Part shown: positions 34,270 through 43,056 of the stretch, one piece after another | How the letters are laid out: every line of letters begins with the position of its first letter | Numbering within the stretch: the first letter of the stretch is position 1 | Origin: Legionella sp. | Lineage (GTDB): Bacteria > Pseudomonadota > Gammaproteobacteria > Legionellales > Legionellaceae | Reading direction: 5' to 3' | DNA length: 64,000 bases | NCBI GenBank assembly: GCA_030680075.1 | Contig: JAUXWR010000131.1 | Span: 62,001 to 126,000, forward strand | Made by a program: the position numbers and the translations under genes | The notes under the pieces: model-generated | Seen by the model: only the letters and a program-made list of their open reading frames with translations | What the model was told of the DNA's origin: nothing | The model's database searches: none

Positions 34270-35010
34270 ATGGAGAGAATGACTGCTGTCGTAACAGGTG
34301 GTACGGGGGGTATTGGTTCAGCAATTTGCAGACGTCTGGCAGCTGACTATCAAGTAATTGCCTGTTATTTTAAAGATGGAAAACACGAAGAAGCGAAGCG
34401 TTGGCAGGCCATACAACGAGAAGCGGGTTTTGAGATCGATATTGTTTATGCTGATATAGCCAATTTTGCCGATTGTGAAAAACTAACCTCTCTTGTTTCA
34501 GAACGTTATGGCCGTATTGATCTCCTCGTTAATAATGCCGGCATTACGGTCGATAGCAGCTTAAGAAAAATGACCAGCGAGCAGTGGCAACACGTTATTG
34601 ATGCGAATCTGACAAGCGTATTTAATATGACCCGAAATATTCTCCCTGCCATGATTGAGAGAAATTATGGGCGTATTATCAATATTTCCTCCATTAATGG
34701 CCGTAAAGGTCAATTTGGGCAGTGCAATTATGCAGCAACCAAGGCCGCTCTGTTTGGTTTCACTAAAAGCCTCGCCCTTGAAGTCGCCAATAAAGGTATC
34801 ACGGTTAATACTGTTTCTCCTGGCTATATTGATACAGCCATGCTTTCCGGTGTGAAGGATGACGTTTTAAAGAGTATTATTGCGGATATCCCTGTAGGTC
34901 GCTTGGGAAAACCAGAAGAAATTGCAGAGGCGGTGGCTTTTCTGGCCTCAACGGGTGCCGGATTTATCACCGGCGCGAATCTTGATGTAAATGGCGGTCA
35001 ATACATGTAG
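34270..35010 (+). CDS. phaB: Acetoacetyl-CoA reductase (first copy)
   Basis: This 246-residue short-chain dehydrogenase uses NADPH to reduce acetoacetyl-CoA to 3-hydroxybutyryl-CoA for polyhydroxybutyrate synthesis. The Rossmann motif TGGTGGIG is near the N-terminus, NNAG follows at the usual place, and the catalytic Ser-Tyr-Lys set is in NISSINGRKGQFGQCNYAATK. VNTVSPGYIDTAML and ITGANLDVNGGQYM are typical PhaB ends. The ATG at 34270 has AGGGAG upstream; a longer frame from 34171 lacks support. It precedes a second phaB by 22 bp, with phaR and a phasin after that. Confidence 0.9.
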   Translation: MERMTAVVTGGTGGIGSAICRRLAADYQVIACYFKDGKHEEAKRWQAIQREAGFEIDIVYADIANFADCEKLTSLVSERYGRIDLLVNNAGITVDSSLRKMTSEQWQHVIDANLTSVFNMTRNILPAMIERNYGRIINISSINGRKGQFGQCNYAATKAALFGFTKSLALEVANKGITVNTVSPGYIDTAMLSGVKDDVLKSIIADIPVGRLGKPEEIAEAVAFLASTGAGFITGANLDVNGGQYM

Positions 35011-35032
35011 TTAATTTTATAAAGAGAATCTT

Positions 35033-35779
35033 ATGAATAAAGATAAAGTGGCATTAATTACAGGCGGTACGGGTGATATTGGGACGGCTATTGCCAAAGA
35101 GCTTAGTCCGTTCTTCGGGTTTGTTATAGCGCTTGACGTCGTTGCTGATAATCAGGGTGAAGTCTGGCAATCAGCCTTGAATCAACAAGGGTATGAGAAT
35201 CTGCGCTTCATGCACATGGACGTTACCGATTTCAGTCAATGCGAGGAGGTTATAAACACCATCATTGCCAAGTTCGGTCACGTTGAGGCACTGATTAATA
35301 ACGCCGGTATAACGCGAGACGCAGTCTTTCATAAAATGACCAAGCAACAATGGGATGAAGTATTACGAGTGAATCTTGATGGAATGTTTAATGTCACTCG
35401 GCAGGTTGTAGAGAATATGCGCACTCAAATGAGTGGGCGTATTATTAACATTTCTTCAGTAAATGCTCAGAAAGGCCAGTTTTCGCAAGCTAATTATGCG
35501 GCGTCCAAGGCCGGGATTTATGGGTTTACCAAAAGTTTGGCGCAAGAGTTAATGGCAAAAAATATTACCGTTAACAGTATCTCCCCAGGATATGTTAATA
35601 CGCGCTTGATGAAAGGTATAAGGCCGGATATTTTGGCCTCAATTATTGACTTGATTCCGGCTAAACGCTTGGCTGAGCCCGAGGAGATTGCCTGGGTCGT
35701 GGAATTTTTAGTGAATGAAAGAAGCCGTTATATTACCGGCTCTAACCTGAGTATTAATGGTGGTTTGCATATGTATTAG
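35033..35779 (+). CDS. phaB: Acetoacetyl-CoA reductase (second copy)
   Basis: This second PhaB-like short-chain dehydrogenase, of 248 residues, is clearly related to its neighbour: TGGTGDIGTAIA cofactor motif, NNAGITRDAVFHKMT, catalytic NISSVNAQKGQFSQANYAAS then K, and SPGYVNTRLM. The two reductases differ in many positions, so the duplication is old. Which one serves polymer synthesis and which serves another 3-oxoacyl-CoA cannot be told from sequence. It is 9 bp upstream of phaR. Confidence 0.88.
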   Translation: MNKDKVALITGGTGDIGTAIAKELSPFFGFVIALDVVADNQGEVWQSALNQQGYENLRFMHMDVTDFSQCEEVINTIIAKFGHVEALINNAGITRDAVFHKMTKQQWDEVLRVNLDGMFNVTRQVVENMRTQMSGRIINISSVNAQKGQFSQANYAASKAGIYGFTKSLAQELMAKNITVNSISPGYVNTRLMKGIRPDILASIIDLIPAKRLAEPEEIAWVVEFLVNERSRYITGSNLSINGGLHMY

Positions 35780-35788
35780 GGTGCATTT

Positions 35789-36199
35789 ATGGCTAGATTA
35801 ATAAAGAAATATAAAAATCGCCGATTATATGATACTGAAATCAGTCAATATATTACGGTGGAAGAGTTGCAGCGTTATGTGCTGGATGGAATAATTTTTC
35901 GAGTAGAAGATTCTAAAACCGGGACTAATTTAACAGCTGCCACTCTTTTGCAAATATTTGTTGAAATGGAAAGCGGGGCGAGTCAGTTTTTATCGGCAGA
36001 TATGTTGCGACAGCTCATAGTTGTCGCACATCACCCAATGAATCAGTCATTTAAAGGGATGTTAGAACAAGTGTTTGCCGCGCTTGAAAAACCGGCGCAA
36101 GCTAACCCTTATTTGAAAGACTATCAACAAATGACGGATGCATGGCAAGACAATGTCCAGCAAATGATGAAGCAATGGCAGGGGTTTTTTAAATCCTGA
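35789..36199 (+). CDS. phaR: Polyhydroxybutyrate synthesis regulator PhaR
   Basis: PhaR is a repressor that binds both DNA and polymer. The 136-residue protein opens with the invariant PHB/PHA accumulation regulator domain: IKKYKNRRLYDTEISQYITV then EELQRYVLDGIIFRVEDSKT. The central segment (TLLQIFVEMESGASQFLSAD) matches the PHB_acc domain. In other bacteria PhaR represses phasin genes until polymer granules sequester it. The phasin promoter just downstream has two TTGCA-N-TGCAA palindromes, which suggests that this protein controls phaP here. Confidence 0.9.
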   Translation: MARLIKKYKNRRLYDTEISQYITVEELQRYVLDGIIFRVEDSKTGTNLTAATLLQIFVEMESGASQFLSADMLRQLIVVAHHPMNQSFKGMLEQVFAALEKPAQANPYLKDYQQMTDAWQDNVQQMMKQWQGFFKS

Positions 36200-36203
36200 T
36201 TTG

Positions 36204-36280
36204 TTGCAGTGCAAAATAAAACAAGGGGAATCCTTGACAATGGTTGATCCGTATTGCTATTATTAAATTGTGCAGTGCAA
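36204..36280 (+). promoter_or_regulatory. Phasin promoter with two candidate PhaR operators
   Basis: TTGACA (36234-36239) and TATTAT (36258-36263), 18 bp apart, form a good sigma-70 promoter. The perfect palindrome TTGCAGTGCAA (36204-36214) lies upstream. A near-identical GTGCAGTGCAA (36270-36280) covers the likely start site. Their centres are 66 bp apart. PhaR proteins elsewhere bind TGC/GCA half-sites, so a repressor bridging or blocking this promoter is a reasonable inference. Confidence 0.7.
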
Positions 36281-36296
36281 CATACTGGAGAATCAG

Positions 36297-36584
36297 ATGA
36301 ACCAACCCAACTTTGAAAAATGGACCGAGCTTGCTAAAAAAGTGCAAGAACCCTTCCAGGCAATTGCTGAATTAAACGTCAAAACATTGCAAAGCCTTAG
36401 TTATTTAAAGCCTGAAGAAATGGCTCAATTAAAAAAACCGGAAGAATTGCTAGAAAAGCATATTAACCTGATTGTTGAAAATGGCCACAAGGCATTGGAT
36501 TACATGCAAAAATCATTTCAAATTTTTGAATCAGCTATGCTTTCTGCTGTTCAAGAAGTGAAAGATAAAACTGAGATTAAATAG
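36297..36584 (+). CDS. phaP: Phasin (polyhydroxybutyrate granule protein)
   Basis: This small phasin-type protein of 95 residues has amphipathic helices throughout (FEKWTELAKKVQEPFQAIAE, LKKPEELLEKHINLIVENGH, MQKSFQIFESAMLSAVQEVK). Phasins coat polymer granules. I chose the ATG at 36297 because CTGGAG lies 7 bp upstream and the protein then begins MNQPNFEKW; a longer frame from 36270 would overlap the operator and adds unrelated residues. It is the last gene of the phaB-phaB-phaR-phaP group but has its own promoter. Confidence 0.85.
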   Translation: MNQPNFEKWTELAKKVQEPFQAIAELNVKTLQSLSYLKPEEMAQLKKPEELLEKHINLIVENGHKALDYMQKSFQIFESAMLSAVQEVKDKTEIK

Positions 36585-36614
36585 TTTTATGCAGTTCCAA
36601 GCCTTTTTCCAATT

Positions 36615-36705
36615 ACTCACGTACCTAAACGTGAGTTCTACTCGAGGGGGTGAAAACCCCTGTCTCGAAGCATCTGCCCAGGCAAATCCTGAGCTACGAA
36701 CGGTT
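36615..36705 (+). repeat. Dispersed palindromic repeat, copy 3
   Basis: ACTCACGT (36615-36622) and ACGTGAGT (36629-36636) form an 8-bp hairpin. GGGG-TGAAAA-CCCC follows at about 36646-36660. Then come TGTCTCGAAGCATCTGCC, AATCCTGA and GCTACGAACGG, which repeat the order seen at 12520-12612. The hairpin at 36615 may also terminate phaP transcription. Confidence 0.6.
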
Positions 36706-36768
36706 TTTCGGAAAATGACTTCCTTACCTTAAGATTAGTTAGATAATAAAGTCAATTATCCCAATCAG

Positions 36769-37302
36769 TCATTTGGCTGATAATATCTTCTGTATTTCAG
36801 CTAAACCAAGCGTCTGTAAACACACCTTATTTTTTTCAGGAATTTCTTCCGTATTTCCATAAAAAGAAATCGCTTTTTCCACGCTCTCTTCTCGTAAAAT
36901 ATGAACCATGGGAAATGGAGAACGATTCGTATAATTGGTTACATCATCCGGTTCGGCATCGGCAAAACAATAATCAGGATGAAAGGTGGCTATTTGATAG
37001 ACGCCTTCATAGCCACTTTGCTCAAGTAGTGATTCCGCGAGATAAACAAAATCCAGATAGTCAAAAAAATCTTGCAAGAATGCCGGGAAAACCAGGAGCG
37101 TTGTTTCAATGAGAGGAGAGGTGTCGAGCAACTCTATTTCGTCCATCAAATCGGTCAATGCATTTTCAATGGTTACATTGTCACTCACCTGAATACGAAC
37201 CGCCTCTTTATCCATTTCTCTTTTGGCAAAAGGACAAAGGTTCAATGCGATGATAAAAGACTCAACCCACTGACGGGTTTGTTGAACTATTTTGTGGGTC
37301 AT
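36769..37302 (-). CDS. DUF1415 family protein
   Basis: This 177-residue cytosolic protein belongs to the DUF1415 family: QTRQWVESFIIALNLCPFAK at the start, LLVFPAFLQDFFDYLDFVYL in the middle and YQIATFHPDYCFADAEPDDV, then NYTNRSPFPMVHILREESVE near the end. The family is widespread in proteobacteria with no assigned function. The ATG at 37302 has AAAGGAC upstream and lies inside the last codons of the helicase-solenoid gene (overlap 37262-37302), so the two are probably co-translated. Confidence 0.85.
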   Translation of the reverse strand: MTHKIVQQTRQWVESFIIALNLCPFAKREMDKEAVRIQVSDNVTIENALTDLMDEIELLDTSPLIETTLLVFPAFLQDFFDYLDFVYLAESLLEQSGYEGVYQIATFHPDYCFADAEPDDVTNYTNRSPFPMVHILREESVEKAISFYGNTEEIPEKNKVCLQTLGLAEIQKILSAK

Positions 37303-40300
37303 TGGGGTGTCCTTTGGGAATTTGAGCGTATTCTGATGGATCTGCTCCTTTAAAGAAACCAAATAATGTCGATGAAGCATTTTCTGGCGGTGATTCAGGT
37401 TGTTGGTTCGCCAAAACTAGTTGATGAATTTCCAAGAGACGTTCTCGCAGTTTGTTATCGATGGGTGATTGGAGTAATCCTGAAAATAACTGTTTGTTTA
37501 AGGTAAAGAGAGTTATTAAAAATTTACACCCGCCTTCTGTTTTAACCAGGCTTTCCAGTACGGTTTGATGTTCAATGATTACCTGTAATTGCTGCGTAAA
37601 ATCATTAACAGTAAATTGTTGCGCCAAATCGGGATTTAACGTTAATAATGAACTAAGGAATTGACATCCTTCTTCATCTTGTGCCAGGAAATACAAATTC
37701 CTTACGTTGCAGCCTTCAATGCCGCATAAATCTTCATGCGTTATTTGGGGGGCAATGTCAGGATTTTCCTTAATTAGTCTGTTTAGCATTTGTCTGCCCG
37801 CCTTGTATTCCACTAAACAATACAATGGAGTGAGGCGTTTTTTTTGCTTATTATCTTCACTATTTATTACAGAGCGGGTTAAATCCTTGCCTGAAATTTG
37901 TTGAATTAGTTGAGGATTAAGATCCAGTAATTTATGTAAAAATAATATTCCGGAGTTGTCCATAACCAGTATGTATAAAGGGAATGCGGAATAGGCAGGA
38001 TTGTTAACATCAATATGTTGGCGAGTTAAATCAGCACCCGATATCTGTTTGGGGATTTCGGGATTGGCATCAAATAATAGCGTCAGGATTTCTCGCCCAT
38101 CCTCATAACCACCTAAACAATACAAGGGAGGCGTTACCAAATTTTCATTTATGATAAGAGCATCGCATAAATCTTTCGCTTGAATCTGCTTTGCAAGCAA
38201 AGGATTTAAGGTGAACAATTTCTTTAAAAAAGCTTTTCCTTCAGGATGAGCCACCATGTTAGTAAAAAAGGGAATATAATCTGGATGGTCAAATAAAATT
38301 CCCCTGTTGAATTCTTTGGCTAACTCAGGATTATACTCAAGAAGAAGATTTAGAACTTTTATTCCCTCTGGGTGAGCTGAGAGACGATATAAAGCGGAAG
38401 ACACAAACCCTTGATTAGTTAGGGTCTGTGTTAAAGTCGCCATTGTAATTTTTGATGCAATAGCCGGATTTGACTTAAGTATTTCTCCCAATAATTGGCA
38501 ACCAATAGCAGAAAAGGAAAGCCAGTACAAAGCAGAGGCATTGTCCTCTTTGCTGTAAGTCTCGCAAATAGTTGAGGCCGGTAAATCTTGGGCAAATTGT
38601 TTGGTGCGGAAGTTATCTTGTATTGGAGAGTCTGTATCAATGAACTTGGCTGCCTGATAAAATAAGGAAGTTTCCGCTCCTGTTGCAGTGATATATTTTG
38701 ATTCAAAAAAACGAAGCATTCTTAATCGGTGAGGAGTTAGTATGATAGGCGCTTGATCATGAATCGTATCTTTAATTAAAGCTATAAATATACTGTCTTC
38801 TCCCTTAAAAGGGGCATTTATTATTAAATCTGCTGCACGTTTTTCATTTTTAAATAAAGGTCTAATGTTCTGCTCTGTAAAATTTTTGTCTAATTTTTTG
38901 AGGGCGGCTTTTTCTTCTTTTGTAGGTTCGAATTTAAGCTTGACAGGAACTGTTGCCGGCACGGGTTGTGTCTTGACTTGGGCTTTTCCTTTTCCTTTAG
39001 CTTTTCCTGTTCCCTTCGCTTTTTTTGAGGGTTGTGATTTTTTCACAGGTTGAGTCGATGCCTTTTTTACTTCAGCTCCAGGTGGACTTACGGGCTTTGA
39101 CTGATATTCGTCTTCAATACTTTGGGCTTGTTCTATATTACCATTTTGTCGTAACTCGGCTGCGTGCTGTAGCAATTCGTCTCGAGTGGCGGCTATTATG
39201 GGCGCAGGCTCGGCGGGTGGCAGAGTATTGTCGAGCTGTTGAAGTTGCGATTGCACGGATTGAATCAGGGTTTGAGTTTTACGATTGGTTTTTTCGTAAA
39301 TATAAAGGGAATGAGTGGCTCTTGTATAGGCGGTAAAGAGCTGGCTTAAATAGGGGGCGAAACTTCTGTCATCCGTTTGTTGCTTAGGTCGGTTGGAAGA
39401 AGTTCCCTCATCAAGGGAGGCGCCCTTGTCTAATCTATCGGCTAAAGTGCGATTGGCATCAAAGCCTGTTTTGGTATCAAATAATCTAAAAGCGAGAATG
39501 CTTTTATACTGCAATCCTTTTATTTCTTTGGGCGTAAATACCCGGGGTTTTTTTTCGCCCGCTCGCTTGAAAAGCGCTATTGCCTCGTCTAGATGCTCAG
39601 GGGGTGCTACTACGGCAAATTCCTTGCTGGTCATGGCGCGTTCACGAAGCATGAGCAGGTCGTCCTGGGATTTTTCAGTTAACCATTGGACGTATCCTTG
39701 CTCATTTTGTAATTTTTCCGAGAGTGAAATGGTTACGTATTCGCCTTTGTGCCCTGTTCCTTCCCGCAAAATATTTTTGATGGAAAGAATAGCATTGGCG
39801 GCTTTAATCACTCGCAGAGGACAGCGATGAGAAGAGGGTAAATCTATTTGATTAATTTTCCCATGATAATCTTGCACCAGCGATTGGAGGAAGGGAATTT
39901 TAGATTGGCTATCACGCAAACTTTGTTGGGAATCGGTGCAAAAAGCGATTTGGCGGTCTTTTGCCATTTTGGCAAGCAAGTCCAATTGCAATTGCGATAA
40001 ATCTTGCGCTTCATCGACAACAATTACATCATAGAATGCCCCAATTTCCAGAGGATAAAAGGGCGGGTCAATAAGATTGCTCGTTTGTAAATGTTTCATG
40101 TAGGCTTGAAAAGCGGTTTCTAACCAAATCTTTTCAGATTTGTCATGAAATAATGATTGCCTTCCCCCAAGGCTCATATACTGAGAGCTGCTGCAAATAA
40201 TTCTGAATTCTTCCTGCATTTCTTGTTGTTTAGTAAGGAAATCAGGCGTTACAGGGCTGCCTTTGGCAGGTGTTTTTCGGTAATGTCTAATATAATTTTC

Positions 40301-41065
40301 AAGCCATCCGCGGCAATAGGTCTCATCTACGATTTTTTTATCAGCTTCGTCAACATGAGCTTTCAGAAGGTCTTTATAAGACATGAAGTGCACGCAGTCG
40401 GGGTTTTCTCCTTCGCCTGCAGGAACTTCTTCCCACGTAGTTTTCATGGAGCTCGCGAGACCTTCGGAGGCCGTGACATAGAGGTAGAGCCCTTCAGGAT
40501 TTTGTAGAGCGCGACACTGTTCCAGTAAAGCTTTCGCCACACAGGTTTTACCGGAGCCGGCCGCGCCTGTGATAATGACGGGCAATTCTGTTGTCCGTGC
40601 TTCTTCCTGATTTTCATTAAGGACAATAAATTTTTGGCTAAAATAATTCATGCGCACATACTGAAGCTTAAGCTCTTCACCTTCTTGTACCTCAAGCGGT
40701 TTTAGAAAATCAGCGGTTGTAACGATAAAATCGCCTGCAGTAATCTGCTCAAGTAAAGCCTCCTCTTTCGCTATCATAAAATTTTTTAAAACAGAGGGTG
40801 ATCCAAGAAAACGGGATTTGGGATAATTGTGCTCTAATACTACATCCAATATGAGCAGATAAGATTTATCACCTACTTTGTGAGTGGTAAATAACAGGCG
40901 ATCGGCCTTATTAAGACGAACACTATAAACATTATGATTGCGCAATTTTTCCAGATGAATGGATTTATGATCACCAATAAACAGTTTCTCAATTACGTCA
41001 CCGTATTTGGCAATTATTTCTTTATCACCAATCGCGCCGTCCCAAAAAAATATAGTGTTGGGCAT
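37262..41065 (-). CDS. RelE/ParE-like, superfamily 1 helicase and solenoid-repeat fusion protein
   Basis: The ATG at 41065 (GGAA 5 bp upstream) gives 1267 residues; an in-frame TTG adds seven. Numbering from that TTG, residues 8-95 resemble a RelE/ParE-type fold (VYSVRLNKADRLLFTTHK, LLILDVVLEHNY). Residues 168-600 are a complete SF1 helicase core: Walker A GAAGSGKT (174-181), Walker B VVDEAQD (356-362), motif III-like AFCTDSQQSL, SSHRCP, EIKGLQYKSI and motif VI TAYTRATHSLYIYEK. Residues 665-715 are a Lys/Pro/Gly linker. From about 850 to 1205 run eight repeats of roughly 46 residues, LYxL-x5-G-x3-L-x2-LL-x2-NP-x-L. I know of no named protein with this layout. An effector or a defence or repair role are both possible. 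Confidence 0.85.
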   Translation of the reverse strand: MPNTIFFWDGAIGDKEIIAKYGDVIEKLFIGDHKSIHLEKLRNHNVYSVRLNKADRLLFTTHKVGDKSYLLILDVVLEHNYPKSRFLGSPSVLKNFMIAKEEALLEQITAGDFIVTTADFLKPLEVQEGEELKLQYVRMNYFSQKFIVLNENQEEARTTELPVIITGAAGSGKTCVAKALLEQCRALQNPEGLYLYVTASEGLASSMKTTWEEVPAGEGENPDCVHFMSYKDLLKAHVDEADKKIVDETYCRGWLENYIRHYRKTPAKGSPVTPDFLTKQQEMQEEFRIICSSSQYMSLGGRQSLFHDKSEKIWLETAFQAYMKHLQTSNLIDPPFYPLEIGAFYDVIVVDEAQDLSQLQLDLLAKMAKDRQIAFCTDSQQSLRDSQSKIPFLQSLVQDYHGKINQIDLPSSHRCPLRVIKAANAILSIKNILREGTGHKGEYVTISLSEKLQNEQGYVQWLTEKSQDDLLMLRERAMTSKEFAVVAPPEHLDEAIALFKRAGEKKPRVFTPKEIKGLQYKSILAFRLFDTKTGFDANRTLADRLDKGASLDEGTSSNRPKQQTDDRSFAPYLSQLFTAYTRATHSLYIYEKTNRKTQTLIQSVQSQLQQLDNTLPPAEPAPIIAATRDELLQHAAELRQNGNIEQAQSIEDEYQSKPVSPPGAEVKKASTQPVKKSQPSKKAKGTGKAKGKGKAQVKTQPVPATVPVKLKFEPTKEEKAALKKLDKNFTEQNIRPLFKNEKRAADLIINAPFKGEDSIFIALIKDTIHDQAPIILTPHRLRMLRFFESKYITATGAETSLFYQAAKFIDTDSPIQDNFRTKQFAQDLPASTICETYSKEDNASALYWLSFSAIGCQLLGEILKSNPAIASKITMATLTQTLTNQGFVSSALYRLSAHPEGIKVLNLLLEYNPELAKEFNRGILFDHPDYIPFFTNMVAHPEGKAFLKKLFTLNPLLAKQIQAKDLCDALIINENLVTPPLYCLGGYEDGREILTLLFDANPEIPKQISGADLTRQHIDVNNPAYSAFPLYILVMDNSGILFLHKLLDLNPQLIQQISGKDLTRSVINSEDNKQKKRLTPLYCLVEYKAGRQMLNRLIKENPDIAPQITHEDLCGIEGCNVRNLYFLAQDEEGCQFLSSLLTLNPDLAQQFTVNDFTQQLQVIIEHQTVLESLVKTEGGCKFLITLFTLNKQLFSGLLQSPIDNKLRERLLEIHQLVLANQQPESPPENASSTLFGFFKGADPSEYAQIPKGHPNDPQNSSTNPSVG

Positions 41066-41163
41066 TTTATTCCAAATTAACTGCAAAAAGACTTGAAATT
41101 ATACATCGTGGGCATAATAACTTCAAGCTTGCACCAGTGAGGTGCAAGCAGTCTATTGATTTA

Positions 41164-42969
41164 TCAGGAGGGTGTTAAATCTTTACTGTCTTTGCTATCG
41201 GCGGGAACGACTGGGTTATTGTCCGAGTAGGTTTTGAGTACATAGCTGCCGGGGGCGTCCATAATCGGTTTAAAAGGCAACTTGGTGAAAACAGGGGCAT
41301 CGATTAAGGAGCCTGATTGTTTTCTAAGCCACTTAGCCCACTCAGGCCACCAGGAACCTGTTTTTTTAGTAGCATTTTGTAACCATTCATCGGCGGTTTC
41401 CGTCATGCTGGTATTTACGTAATAATCATACTTCGAATAGTCAGGAGGGTTGATTATACCGGCAATGTGCCCGGAGCCGCCGAGTAAAAAGCGTTTCTTT
41501 CCCTGCACCAGTTGAAAACCAATATAGGTGGTTTTCCATGGAGCAATATGGTCTTTTTGGGTGGATACAAAAAAGGTGGGGATTTTTATCTTCCGGACAT
41601 CAAGCGCTGTGCCATTCAAATGAATTTTATCCGGGATGACCAAATTATTATGCAAATACATCCAACGTAAATATTGAGAATGCATTTTAGCGGGCATGTT
41701 GGTTGTGTCGGCGTTCCAATAAAGAATATCAAAAGGAACAGGCGCTTTGCCCTGTAAATAATTTTTAATAAAAAAGGACCATACCAGATCATTAGCCCGT
41801 AATGAATTAAACGTACTGGCCATAAAGCGCCCATCCAGATACCCTTTTAACTTCATTTGTTCTTCAAGACGTGTAATCTGATGCTCATCAATAAAAACCG
41901 AGATATCGCCAGGGTCGCTAAAATCAATCATGGAAGCTAGAAAAGTTGCACTGCGCACGCACTTTTGTTCGTGTGCCGCATGATAAGCGAGCAAGCACGC
42001 GAGTAACGTTCCCCCAATACAAAAGCCCAAGGTATTTACTTCTTTCACATTTAATTGCTGTTGGATAGTTTGAATGGCTATCATTGGGCCATCATGCAAG
42101 TAGTCGAAAAGCCCTTTTTTGGCATAACTTGCATCAGGATTTACCCAGGAAATAATAAAAACGGTAAAACCTTGATCGACCACCCAACGGATTAACGAGT
42201 TAGATTTACTTAAATCGAGAATGTAATATTTATTAATCCAGGGGGGGATCATCAGTAAGGGTACCGCGTGCACTTTTTCAGTTGTAGGCGTGTATTGAAT
42301 TAACTCCATCATGTCATTGCGAAATACAACTTTACCGGGCGTTCCGGCAATATTTTCGCCAATCTTGAAGGCGTCCATATCGGTCATTTTAATAATCAGG
42401 CGAGAAGAACCTGCGTCCATATCAGTCAGAAGATTTTGCAAACCCCGCAGTAAATTTTTTCCATGGCTTTGCAGCGTTTCTGCCATCAATTGCGGATTGG
42501 TATGTAAAAAATTGGCAGGAGACAGGGCGTCAAGGTATTGTCGCGTAAAAAATTGAACGCGTTTGCCCATTTGTTTATCGCCATAATCCATATGCTCAAG
42601 GAGCGAATTCATGTGCTCACTGGCTAATAAATAGTGTTGACTTAATAAATTAAAAAAAGGATTATTCAGCCACTCATCACCACTGAAGCGCTTGTCTTCA
42701 ATAGGCATGGGTTTGCCTTCCAGCCAATAGTTAAATTGGTCTTGGGCAAGGCTCATCGCATCTTGCCAATAGGCAATTTGCATTTGCCAGACTTGCTCCG
42801 GATTTTTAAGCATACTGCTTACCAGTGCCTGGAAATCGCTCGTCAAATCAATATAGCGCTGGATGAGCATGGGGAGCTGTGTGGGCTGGGTTTTAAAACT
42901 TTCAAGCATTTTTAAGCTTTTAGCCGCAACCGACTGCATAAGTTCGTTAAGTTCTGTATCCTGGGTCAT
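41164..42969 (-). CDS. phaC: Class I poly(3-hydroxyalkanoate) synthase
   Basis: PhaC polymerises 3-hydroxybutyryl-CoA on the granule surface. It is 601 residues, as expected for class I. The lipase-like box GFCIGG holds the nucleophile Cys317, and the other catalytic residues are Asp473 (STQKDHIAPW) and His501 (GGSGHIAG), all in place. The N-terminal region (residues 1-190) is the usual helical domain. It is separated from phaB and phaR by the DUF1415 and helicase genes and lies on the opposite strand. AAGGAG lies upstream of the start. No phaA thiolase is in the window. Confidence 0.95.
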   Translation of the reverse strand: MTQDTELNELMQSVAAKSLKMLESFKTQPTQLPMLIQRYIDLTSDFQALVSSMLKNPEQVWQMQIAYWQDAMSLAQDQFNYWLEGKPMPIEDKRFSGDEWLNNPFFNLLSQHYLLASEHMNSLLEHMDYGDKQMGKRVQFFTRQYLDALSPANFLHTNPQLMAETLQSHGKNLLRGLQNLLTDMDAGSSRLIIKMTDMDAFKIGENIAGTPGKVVFRNDMMELIQYTPTTEKVHAVPLLMIPPWINKYYILDLSKSNSLIRWVVDQGFTVFIISWVNPDASYAKKGLFDYLHDGPMIAIQTIQQQLNVKEVNTLGFCIGGTLLACLLAYHAAHEQKCVRSATFLASMIDFSDPGDISVFIDEHQITRLEEQMKLKGYLDGRFMASTFNSLRANDLVWSFFIKNYLQGKAPVPFDILYWNADTTNMPAKMHSQYLRWMYLHNNLVIPDKIHLNGTALDVRKIKIPTFFVSTQKDHIAPWKTTYIGFQLVQGKKRFLLGGSGHIAGIINPPDYSKYDYYVNTSMTETADEWLQNATKKTGSWWPEWAKWLRKQSGSLIDAPVFTKLPFKPIMDAPGSYVLKTYSDNNPVVPADSKDSKDLTPS

Positions 42970-43056
42970 CCTTTACTCCTTGGCACTTACAGAGCCTTTT
43001 TATTCTTAAGTGTTTTAGGTTAAATTAACAAGTAAACCATAACATAGGCAAGTGAA

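Noticed and set aside
39025..39336. 103-codon plus-strand frame over the helicase-fusion gene
   Set aside because: It is antisense to a clear gene with helicase motifs and has no independent support.
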